In this document: positions 29,640-37,701 of the stretch, piece after piece
Layout: each line of letters begins with the position of its first letter
Position numbering within the stretch: position 1 is the first letter of the stretch
Assembly (NCBI GenBank): GCA_017454745.1
Contig: JAFTCL010000012.1
Location: forward strand, 1 to 64,000
Source: Kiritimatiellia bacterium
GTDB lineage: Bacteria; Verrucomicrobiota; Kiritimatiellia; RFP12; UBA1067
Direction: 5' to 3'
DNA: 64,000 nt
Notes under the pieces: generated by a model
Seen by the model: the letters and a program-made list of their open reading frames with translations, nothing else
Database searches by the model: none
Told to the model about the DNA's origin: nothing
Made by a program: the position numbers and the translations under genes

Positions 29640-29743
29640 GATTTGTCATGCGGGGTAATTGCAAAACCCCCACCCCACCACCTAAAGACACCATGCCTTT
29701 AGCGTGACGAGATAAATCTACCAAACATTCCGGGAAAAAGCAA
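29640..29743 (-). promoter_or_regulatory. Conserved PATR-gene promoter and leader (copy 2)
   Basis: Minus strand: TTGCTT (29738-29743), 17-bp spacer with CCCGGAATGTTTGG, TAGATT (29715-29720). Then comes leader AAAGGC-ATGGT-GTCTTT, a 6-bp hairpin, and a G-rich run (GGTGGTGGGGTGGGGG). It is nearly identical over about 100 bp to the element at 33966-34070. Confidence 0.65.
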
Positions 29744-29754
29744 GCCGTTTTTAT

Positions 29755-29764
29755 GGGGGGGGGG
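29755..29764. repeat. Ten-G homopolymer upstream of a PATR promoter
   Basis: A run of ten G (plus strand) ends 11 bp upstream of the -35 box of the promoter at 29715-29743. The sister copy near 34069-34076 is interrupted (GGTGGGGG). Long homopolymers can slip during replication, so the length may vary between cells. Confidence 0.6.
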
Positions 29765-29796
29765 ATTATAAGTCATTAATTTCCAATGATTTACGC

Positions 29797-29826
29797 TTGA
29801 CATTCTTCGTCATCCCACATTATAAT
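29797..29826 (+). promoter_or_regulatory. Consensus sigma-70 promoter facing a short broken ORF
   Basis: TTGACA (29797-29802), 18-bp spacer, TATAAT (29821-29826): both hexamers are perfect. An AAAGGAAGGA ribosome binding site and an ATG follow at 29850. It diverges from the PATR gene at 29622. Confidence 0.75.
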
Positions 29827-29849
29827 GTGCGGCACAAAGGAAGGATAAG

Positions 29850-29989
29850 ATGGCAAACGGCACGGGAAAGCACAGTTTCGCGGAACACCTGCTGACAATA
29901 CAGCCGACGACCTTCCCGCAAGATTAGCCGGAAAGATATTCAAAGACCGCGCCGTGCTACACCGACGCACAGCGCTCACGCTTGCGTGA
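29850..29989 (+). pseudogene. Short ORF with strong expression signals, probably frameshifted remnant
   Basis: After a perfect promoter and an AAAGGAAGGA site, an ATG opens a 25-codon frame (MANGTGKHSFAEHLL then TIQPTTFPQD) ending at 29927. A single-base shift near 29893 would join it to another frame reading ADDLPARLAGKIFKDRAV and ending at 29989, a 45-residue product. The second half looks more protein-like than the tail of frame one. It may be a small protein gene damaged by an indel, or a true 25-residue peptide. No family recognised. The 120 bp after it hold nothing I can identify. Confidence 0.4.
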
Positions 29990-30110
29990 TTCCCACATGG
30001 GTGAGCTTTAGCGAAGCCTGTCCGTGTATGTCCGTGGTTAATAAAACACCGGACGACACGCGAACCGTCGCTTTTATCTGTTCCTCGGCACTACTCGATT
30101 ATTTGTAAGG

Positions 30111-33100
30111 TTACTGGATAACGATAATGGTACCGGCGCGCAAGATCGCACCGTAAACAATCCCGTTCTTTATGACGGCACTGGCGGTGAGTCCGTTCGG
30201 CGCAGGTGCACCGTTCACCGTCACATTCCATTTCGCACCCTCCAGTCCGGCGGAGCGGACGATCGGTACGCGGTATCCGTCCATACCGCTCTCATCCTCG
30301 CCGATGTACGGTATGTCGAGCGCGACCTCAGAGTCGTCAGGCAGCTGAACCGCGTTAAGCGTCAGGGCGCCGGTCTGTCCGGGAGCCGCGGTGAAACCGC
30401 CTCCCTCCTCGATTGTGACGCAGGTGACTATTCCCGTGCCGCCGATGTAGGAACCGGTCTGGACGATTATGTTGGTCGAGTTAAAGGTCTGCGCATCCAC
30501 CAGCAGCGTGCCTCCGTTGACGCGCGTCGCCTCGGAGTAGTACTTGTTCGCCGCCGTGTTGCAGTTGAGACGCAAGGTACCCGGCCCGGTCTTCAGCAGC
30601 CCGGTACGGAAATAATAATTGGCATATTTCGAGTTCTTGTCATTTCCGTTCCAATGGCAGGGGAACTTCAACACCACGCCGATCGTCACGTCGGGGTTGG
30701 CATCATGAGTGATGTCGGCCACAAAGAATTCCGTCTTGCCGTGCTGGTCGATTGCTCCGCTCTTGTACGTGCTAGGCGTCTGGTAGGAGTCGGACTGCCA
30801 TCCAAGGGAGAAATAGCACGTACCGTCCCGATTCTGGAGGTCGTAAGGGCGAGTGCCGTCGAACCGGACGCGCTGCGCGAAAATGAAGGTACCCCACGGT
30901 TCCGCCGGTCCGCTTTCGTGGTTCGAACCGCCCGTGTTCGCGCCGCCGTATTCAATCGTGGCGTCGTAGAGATCGAGATAGGGCAACGGATTGGCGATGG
31001 CACCTGAAGACTGGCGGAGCGTTCCGTTGGTGACGGCAATCGTGAAGTTGTTGACCGCGTTCGCCTGCCCGAGCTGGTCGCCCTTGGTAAGCCAGAACGT
31101 ACCGCCGTTGACATTTACAGTCAGGTTCGAGCTGCTAAGGTTGCCTAGCGGGCCGTTGGTGGGGCACTCAAAACAGGGGTTGCCGGAGCCTCGTCCGTCG
31201 GCCAGCAGCTGGAGCGTCCCCTCGGCCACCTCGATATACCCAGCGGTGTCACTGAGGCTGCTGTTAAGGCTGAGCATTCCGGGACCGGTCTTGCGCATAT
31301 TTACGATCTGCCCAACGTGGTTGGTGCCGGTGATCTTCCGCGCGCCGTTCACGTTTGAATACTTGTACCAGGGTGGCGCGTCCATCAAGTATGCGTTGAA
31401 CGTAACATCGGCGATATTGTCCGGCGTCCCATTGCCGGAGATTTCCTCGACATAGACATCCACCGGTCCGGCGGCGTTTCCAAAATTGAAGCGCGCGTAT
31501 CGGTCGCCGACCTTCCCGTTTCCGAGGGTGTAGATGTTCGTGCCGCGGAATTCGACATCCCCGTGGAAGCCGAAAGTCGGCCACGTTAGGGAGGGATACC
31601 AGTTCGTCGTCCCGTCCCCGTTGTCATAGAAATAGTCCTGCTGCACGAGGCATCCCCCGTAGCTGAGCGTGGCGTTCTCCAAAATCAGGCGGCCAAGCCC
31701 GTTGGCGAAGTTGTTGCCCTGTTGGAGCGTGCCGCCGCTGACGTGAACGGTGATGGAATTGGTGTTGTGGAACTGCCCCATCATGTCGTTCGCGGCGAAC
31801 TGAAGCTTTGCGCCGGGATGAACAGTGATGGTGTGCGGATAGCGCGCAGCGCCGCACACGGTTGACCGCTTGCTGTCGAGATTGGTGTTGGAGGCCGTCA
31901 TCTGGAGCGTCCCCTCCACCACATCGACATCTCCGGTGTAGGTCGAATGCGCGACGGTGGCGTAGTCGTTACCCTCCAACCGCAGCGTCCCCGCCCCCGT
32001 TTTGCGGAAACCGGAGGCGATGCCAGGATCACCGCTCTTGTTGCCGGACGACCAGATGATCGGCATCCGGATGTAAACGTCCGGGTCATCGTTTCCCGTC
32101 ATGTCCGGCACGTCAATCACGCCCTGCCTCGCGAACTTGCTGATCGACATCCCCGTATTTTCATTGCCGCCGGCCCCGGAAAGGATGACCTGGCGGTTGC
32201 CGGAGAAGTAGAGATTCGCCACGCTGAGCGCTCCCCAGAACGAGCCGGAGTACGGATCGCCGACCTCTCCGACCTTGCCATAGTTGTTGAGTCCGCCGTG
32301 AGCGTTGACGGCAGAGTTGTGCAGGTAGAGGTCGCCCAGGTTGACGCAGAAGTTCGTGGTCAGCTCCAGCGTGGCGTTGTCAAGCCGGATCGCGGTTTTT
32401 ATCGGCGTCGTGCTGCGTCCGCCCCCGCCAAACGGATTCTTGCCCAGAATGCGGAGCGTGGCGTTGGAGACGACGATCGAGCGCTCTGTGCGCGGGTTGC
32501 CGAGCGAACCGGAAGTGATGTTGCTGTCATCCTTGTTGCCGGGCAGGACGGTCTCGCCGCCCGTGAGCAACACGTCCCCGGTGAAGGAGTGGTTGACTCC
32601 GGAAATCGTAAGCTTGCCGCCCTGGTGCTTTTGAAAGGCTCCAGTTCCTGATATCGCGCCGCTGCCGGCTAGGGTGTATCGTGCGAGGCACTGAAAACCG
32701 TTGATGCAGGAGTCGCCGTAATGCCGGACGGAACCGTGACGGAGAAAGTGGCGGCGTAGTCGTTGAAGAGTGCCGCCTTGCCATCGCTCCAGGGGCGGGA
32801 CGACACGCCGTCCACCGTCCAGTTGGCATCGACGGAATTCCAGTTGCCGCTTGCCGATCCCTTCCATACCGCGCCGTTGTCCGGGGTTGAGAGATCGACC
32901 GCCGCAGGCGCCGCCGCCAGTTGCACCTCGCCGTCAAGCAGCGAACAGGCGATGGCGCCACCACCGACCTCGAAATCGTCGCCACTCGCAGACCAGCGGC
33001 AGGAATCAGTCACCGTGTCGTACACGCCGGCGCGTCCGTTAAGCGCACAGGGCAGGTAGTTGCAGACGCATCCGGTGTCGTTCGTCATGGTAAAACCATA

Positions 33101-33933
33101 GAAGTCCGCACCTTGGGCGAAGTTCTGGACCACCATCTCGCCGTTGGCGAAATAGTGTTGGGCAAAGATCGGCAACGTTGCGGCGGAGGTGTTGGTGCAG
33201 ACCGTGTTGTAGGTTGAAGAATACGGGATGCCATCCACCGTGATGATCGCCAAATGCTTGCCGGGCGCACTCAGGTAGAGCTGTACGCGTTCGAGCGGGC
33301 TGTACGACGTTCCTTTCCAGTTGCCTTCGCCGCTCTGGCAGGCGGTGGCGATGTTTCCGCTGCCGTTGACGTAGGCGTCAAAGGAGAAGAGAGCGGTCTT
33401 GTCGTTCGAGCTGACGCCGAAGAAGCGCTGCTGGAGAGGATATCTCGAATCGAACTTCACGTCAATCGCGGCGACCGTGTTGGAGTCCGGACGGATACCG
33501 GTGTCGAGATACTGGGTACCAGTCTGCCTCAACGACTCAATGAGCGTGTCGTAGGGCGCGGTCGAGGTGGTGAGGAACACGCGGCACACCGAATATCCCG
33601 CGCCGGCCAAAAGCGGGGAGACCGGAATCGTCGCGGAAGTAGCGTCGGCAGCCACGTTGCAACCGCGCTGCAACGCAGCCCAGTCGCTCAGCTGGGTGCC
33701 CTTGTCCTCCGTGTCATAGGCGATGTACAGCGCGTGCGCATCTCCGGCAGTTCCCGCCTCAAATGTCACGCGACCAGCGACGAGGATCCTTGCAAGGAGA
33801 TGTGGCGAACACCTGTAATCGAGCGAGCCGAGGCAAAACCCGCCGCTAACAGCGGGAGGAGCATCACACCGCATCGCATAACCTTCACAATCGCACAAAC
33901 GAGCATTTCTTCAACCGTCACTCGCACTGTCAT
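30111..33933 (-). pseudogene. PATR-type secreted protein gene interrupted by two frameshifts
   Basis: A start at 33933 behind GGAGG gives a good signal peptide (CGVMLLPLLAAGFASA) but the frame stops at 33766. The protein continues in a second frame (VTFEAGTAGDAHALYIAYD...) to a TAG at 32669, then in a third frame (TLAGSGAISGTGAF...) to 30111. Joined, it would be about 1270 residues: signal, a jelly-roll module (GTQYLDTGIRPDSNT), entry motif WKGSASGNWNSVDANW, then a long PATR beta-helix (KTGPGTLRLNCN, VNGGTLLVDAQ) and the tail AGTIIVIQ. Domain continuity across both breaks shows one ancestral gene. It is either decayed or phase-shifted, or these are assembly errors. It carries the shared PATR promoter. 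Confidence 0.75.
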
Positions 33934-33965
33934 AAACAACCTCCAATGTTTCCGGCAATCTGTCG

Positions 33966-34056
33966 AAGTAACTGCAAAACCCTCACCCCATCACCAAAAG
34001 ACACCATACCTTTAGCGTTACGAGATAAATTTACCAAACATTCCGGGAAAAAGCAA
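33966..34056 (-). promoter_or_regulatory. Conserved PATR-gene promoter and leader (copy 3)
   Basis: Minus strand: TTGCTT (34051-34056), 17-bp spacer CCCGGAATGTTTGG-type, TAAATT (34028-34033). The leader AAAGGTATGGTGTCTTT follows, with the same ATGGT loop as copy 2. It drives the frameshifted gene starting at 33933. Confidence 0.65.
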
Positions 34057-34173
34057 GCGGTTTTTATGGTGGGGGAGCTCGACGAGTGGCAGAAGCTGTT
34101 CGTCCGCGTCGTTTTCGCCCTTCCCGTTCATGTTTGGCATTACAGGCCAGTCTTACGTTCCTGCATCAATCAC

Positions 34174-34197
34174 AAAACCCCGCTTGCGCGAGGTTTT
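34174..34197. terminator. Hairpin, first of a tandem pair
   Basis: AAAACCCCGC (34174-34183) pairs with GCGAGGTTTT (34188-34197) with one mismatch and a 4-nt loop. The stem ends in T or A runs on both strands, so it could terminate transcription either way. It lies between the GH31 remnant and the PATR promoter. The rest of 34057-34173 shows nothing identifiable. Confidence 0.5.
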
Positions 34198-34211
34198 GCA
34201 ATTACCTCAAC

Positions 34212-34243
34212 ATAAATCCCCCGCCACTTGGCGGGGGATTTAT
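34212..34243. terminator. Strong bidirectional hairpin terminator
   Basis: ATAAATCCCCCGCC (34212-34225) and GGCGGGGGATTTAT (34230-34243) are perfectly complementary around ACTT. The AT ends and GC core resemble a bidirectional intrinsic terminator. It probably ends transcription coming leftward from GH31 and its 3' fragment. Confidence 0.65.
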
Positions 34244-34293
34244 GACAGGGTACCACAGGGCACCACTTTCACTGGCACACCTTGACGGGTTGC

Positions 34294-34726
34294 CTACTTT
34301 TCGCTTACGGTAATCTTGTAGAATCCGCGCTGACCGGTCTGCTTAATGACACCAAGTGTGTCTGCGTGCCATCCGCGCGGAACTTCACGCCGGGCGTAAG
34401 GTTGTTCAGGTCAGTGCCCCACGATGCCTGATACCAGAGACCCTTGTACATCTTCACCGGCAGTGCTCCAACCTCCTCGTGCTTTGCAGGATCCGGGTCG
34501 GAAACGTCCGGTGTCGGCATCGCGGCGATCTTGGATGAATCGACCTTCGCAATGTCCTCCAGAAGTCCCGTCGGGTCGTCGGCATCCTTGTTCTCCTCTT
34601 CCTCGACCTCCTCGATCTCGGGCTGTGCAAGCGCAAGGATAATGCTGCCGCCGCCACGGACGGTCAGCGTCGATCCGGCGACCGGACAAATCGTGAAGCG
34701 TTCGGCCACCGCATTTGTCACGGCGT
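34294..34726 (-). pseudogene. C-terminal remnant of a secreted protein gene fused to the GH31 3' end
   Basis: Directly past the GH31 stop a frame continues with VAGSTLTVRGGGSIILALAQ, then an acidic linker (EIEEVEEEENKDADD) and VKMYKGLWYQASWGTDLNNL, to a stop at 34305. A one-base shift near 34350 restores the likelier ending GVIKQTGQRGFYKITVSEK, stopping at 34294. There is no start codon with a ribosome binding site. It looks like the last 140 residues of a larger protein whose front was lost when the GH31 gene came to lie next to it. Family unknown. Confidence 0.5.
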
Positions 34727-37426
34727 TCACTGTGCCATCGGCTCTGCCGGGATACGCAGACAGTCCAAATCCGGTGCCCATCCGTCGCCGGGATCCGCGT
34801 AAAAGCGGATCTCGTTCGTCCCCGCTTTTAGTTTCAGAGTGAAGTTTATCGATCCTATTGTCAGCCAGGGTCCTGTCGCTGGGCAAGCTATTCGCTGACC
34901 GGGTTCGCCATTCACCGAAACGCGCAGCCACCGCGGCCCGCCGTCCCCGTTGCCGTACGCGAGCTCGGCTTCGTAAAGCCCGGCTTTCGCCACCGTGACA
35001 TCACGCATCACGAACGAACTGCCGGCATTCTCGCCCAGATTGCGTACGATACCGTTCCCGGACGCCTTCGGTTCGTTCCGGTTGATCTCGACCTTGTCAA
35101 AGCGGTTTCCCTCGGCCTCGCATTCGAATAGCGCGCCTTCCTGCGGCATCACAGGCTTGGCGATAAGCCCCATCGGCCACATCCGGACCGACAATTCATG
35201 CGGTGTTCCGTCATCCGCAACCCGGCGTTCCTCCAGCCGACCATTGTGAAGGATCTTCACGTTGAAGAACCGTTCGGGTGTTTTGTAGGATCCTTTCGGC
35301 GCGGCGATTGTCACCTTTGCCGTCTCACCGAACGCAATGGCCGTCACCTCTGTCTCGCGGTAGACACCCCGCTCGTAGTCATAGGAGATCCCGTCATCCT
35401 CATAGAGGGTGAAGCGGGTCTCGGTATCGGAGGGAACCACGAGCAGGTCGATGTCCGGAGAGGTGACATCGCCCGTGTTCCGCCCGTAATGGCCCATCGG
35501 GATAATCGCCCCGCAGCGGATGAAAAGCGGCAGCACATCGGCCGGGGCCGGGTAGAGCGTCTCTTCGCCGCCTGCATATGTCGCATGGCTCCACCAGTCT
35601 ATCCAGTATGCGCCCTTAGGCAGGTAAACCTTCGCGGCGACGGTACGCCGGAAATCGGAAACCGGACGCACCAGCAGCGACGGGCCGAGCAGGAAGGTGT
35701 CGGAGACGCCAAAGGCCGCAGGATCGTCACCGAACTCGAACGGCAGCGCGCGCACGACACCCAGTCCCGTCTTGTTCTGCTCGCGGAAGAGTGAGTACAG
35801 ATACGGAATGAGGTTGTAGTGGAGCGCGTTGTATTTCTTGTAGCAGTCGAGTACGGCCTTGTTCCGCCGCGTGACCACCGCGTTTTCCTGCCACTCGTTG
35901 GACATCGGGAACGGCGTCAGGAACATCATCTGCGCGCGGCGCATATAGGCGATATCGGAGGGGGTCTCCTTGTTGCGGATTTCCGGCGTGTAGTACGAAC
36001 CCGAACAGGACTGGACAATGACAGACATAACAAACTGCTCGAAGCCGTAGAAGTCGGTATAGGCCGACGTCGCCCAGCGCTGCATGCCGGCCCAGTTGCC
36101 GCGGCTGAAAAGGAAGGTCCGTTTGCCGTAGGTGTCACGGAAACGCTCATGCACGAAATTGCACGTCAAGGTGCCGATGAGGTTGTGGTAGGCGTTGAAC
36201 GAGATCCCGCCGGGCATCTTCCCGGAAAGGCTGCGGCCCGTCGCCCAGTCGTCCGTCTCGTCCACCTTGAGCCCGTCCGCCCCGCGGTCGAATAAAACCT
36301 CGCGGTGCATCTTCCAGTAAAGGTCGCGCGCGCCTTCGAGCGTCATGTCCGGCACGAATCCACCGAAGCCGTAGCGGCTGCTGTTCCCCTCGGCCTTGGC
36401 AATGGCCTCGCCCCAGAGCCCGAACGGCTCCGACGCTTTCGCGATCCGGCATTCCGGCGAATAGTACGGGTGTTCCCAAAAGTTTACCCGGACACCGAGT
36501 CCGTGCATGGTATTGATAAAGCCCTTCGGATCCTTGAACTTGTCACTCCACGTGAAGCTGCACGGATAAGCCTTAGTGTGCCAACCCGGTTCAACGCCAA
36601 CCACATCGACCGCAATCCCCGCTTCCTGCTGCTCGCGCGTGACCGACTCAAGGTCCTTCGCGGAAAACCCGCCCGCCCCGCGGTAGGTGAGCCCCATCGC
36701 GTAACGCGGCGGCATATTCATACGGCCGGCCAGTTCGGACCATGTGGTGAGGATCTCCTTGAACGATGGCCCCCACACAAAGTAGAAATTCATCTCACCG
36801 CCTTCAAGCGAGACGCTGTAATCCTTCTTGAACGAGATGCGCCCGCGGTTCGAGTTGCAGAGATAAATGCCATAACCGGCCGAGCTGTACCAAAGCGGGA
36901 CAATCGCATGCACGTTGTTCGCCGTGAGCCACAGATCGTATGTCCGGTCACGCAGATCCAACGAAGTGAAGTCGTTCCCCGGAATGTTGCCAAGGCCCAT
37001 GAAATGTTCTTCAGCCGCGACATCGCGGATAAACGAAGCTTTCCGCCCCTCGCCCTCGGCGGTGAACGCCTCCGCCGCGCTACGGAAAACGGCCCGCCCA
37101 TCCGCCGTGACCGCGATGCCAAGCGTCTTGGGATCGACGGAGACCTGCAGCCGCCGCCCGGACAATGTCACGGCATCCGACGAACGCGACTCGGAAACCG
37201 GGACCGGCGCATAGTCCTCATCCCGTTTTTCAATCGCCTGCCGTGCGACAGCCATCCCGGACGGCTCGAACGCGGTTCCGTTCGGCGCATAACGGAAATG
37301 TACAAGGTTTTCGCGGCAGAATCGAACCGAAAGCCGCCCAACCGCATTCGATACCACCGTGTCCGCCCAAACCGTTCCAATGGAGCAGGTAAACGTTATC
37401 CAACAAATCGCAAGTATCGTTTTCAT
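34727..37426 (-). CDS. Secreted GH31 alpha-glycosidase with C-terminal CBM35-like domain
   Basis: Using the ATG at 37426 gives 899 residues starting with a signal peptide (MKTILAICWITFTCSIGTVWA). An N-terminal galactose-mutarotase-like beta domain (to about 235) is followed by the GH31 barrel. Motifs are YAMGLTYRGAGGFS, EPGWHTKAYPCSF and GVRVNFWEHPYYSPE, with the nucleophile Asp389 in GADGLKVDETDDW and FSRGNWAGMQRW beyond. Beta domains follow with RTVAAKVYLPKGAYWIDWW. Residues about 760-895 (FECEAEGNRFDKVE, ending APDLDCLRIP) resemble CBM35/CBM6 carbohydrate-binding modules. It probably releases alpha-linked glucose, xylose or galactose from glycans. No clear Shine-Dalgarno; a TATACT lies just upstream. 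Confidence 0.87.
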   Translation of the reverse strand: MKTILAICWITFTCSIGTVWADTVVSNAVGRLSVRFCRENLVHFRYAPNGTAFEPSGMAVARQAIEKRDEDYAPVPVSESRSSDAVTLSGRRLQVSVDPKTLGIAVTADGRAVFRSAAEAFTAEGEGRKASFIRDVAAEEHFMGLGNIPGNDFTSLDLRDRTYDLWLTANNVHAIVPLWYSSAGYGIYLCNSNRGRISFKKDYSVSLEGGEMNFYFVWGPSFKEILTTWSELAGRMNMPPRYAMGLTYRGAGGFSAKDLESVTREQQEAGIAVDVVGVEPGWHTKAYPCSFTWSDKFKDPKGFINTMHGLGVRVNFWEHPYYSPECRIAKASEPFGLWGEAIAKAEGNSSRYGFGGFVPDMTLEGARDLYWKMHREVLFDRGADGLKVDETDDWATGRSLSGKMPGGISFNAYHNLIGTLTCNFVHERFRDTYGKRTFLFSRGNWAGMQRWATSAYTDFYGFEQFVMSVIVQSCSGSYYTPEIRNKETPSDIAYMRRAQMMFLTPFPMSNEWQENAVVTRRNKAVLDCYKKYNALHYNLIPYLYSLFREQNKTGLGVVRALPFEFGDDPAAFGVSDTFLLGPSLLVRPVSDFRRTVAAKVYLPKGAYWIDWWSHATYAGGEETLYPAPADVLPLFIRCGAIIPMGHYGRNTGDVTSPDIDLLVVPSDTETRFTLYEDDGISYDYERGVYRETEVTAIAFGETAKVTIAAPKGSYKTPERFFNVKILHNGRLEERRVADDGTPHELSVRMWPMGLIAKPVMPQEGALFECEAEGNRFDKVEINRNEPKASGNGIVRNLGENAGSSFVMRDVTVAKAGLYEAELAYGNGDGGPRWLRVSVNGEPGQRIACPATGPWLTIGSINFTLKLKAGTNEIRFYADPGDGWAPDLDCLRIPAEPMAQ

Positions 37427-37440
37427 ATCATTAAGTATAA

Positions 37441-37665
37441 CGATCAAGCGAACAGTTCATTGCCCACCTGTCTGATTTTCAGTGGGACGGGAATATTCTC
37501 ACAAATATCGCCGACGGCAAGCGCACGAGACCCGGCAGATTTAACAGCCAAGAAGCTTCTCCACAGGAACCAGATAATCGAAATATCCGTTTTCCTCCAC
37601 CTCTGGCGCGAGAATACCGTACCGGTCTTTTGTGCGCCGCAGAGCGGGCGACAATAGCCCTATAG
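37441..37665 (+). other. Start-less open frame in a 275-bp gap
   Basis: Between the GH31 and thioredoxin-domain genes the plus strand is open from 37441 to a TAG at 37663-37665 (74 codons) without a start or ribosome binding site. Its translation (for example LSDFQWDGNILTNIADGKRT) has balanced composition and could be part of a lost gene, but length alone is within chance. Nothing else is seen here. Confidence 0.2.
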
Positions 37666-37701
37666 CGAACTATCCTGCAGGACATTATTGACCCTCTTGA
37701 A

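Noticed and set aside
30111..32867. Reading the 3' part of the broken PATR gene as an independent protein
   Set aside because: Its first 60 residues are a shadow of the upstream frame and it has no ribosome site or signal peptide; it is the distal part of one gene.
33946..34215. Plus-strand frame in the 33.9-34.2 kb gap
   Set aside because: It crosses the PATR promoter and a hairpin and has no ribosome site.
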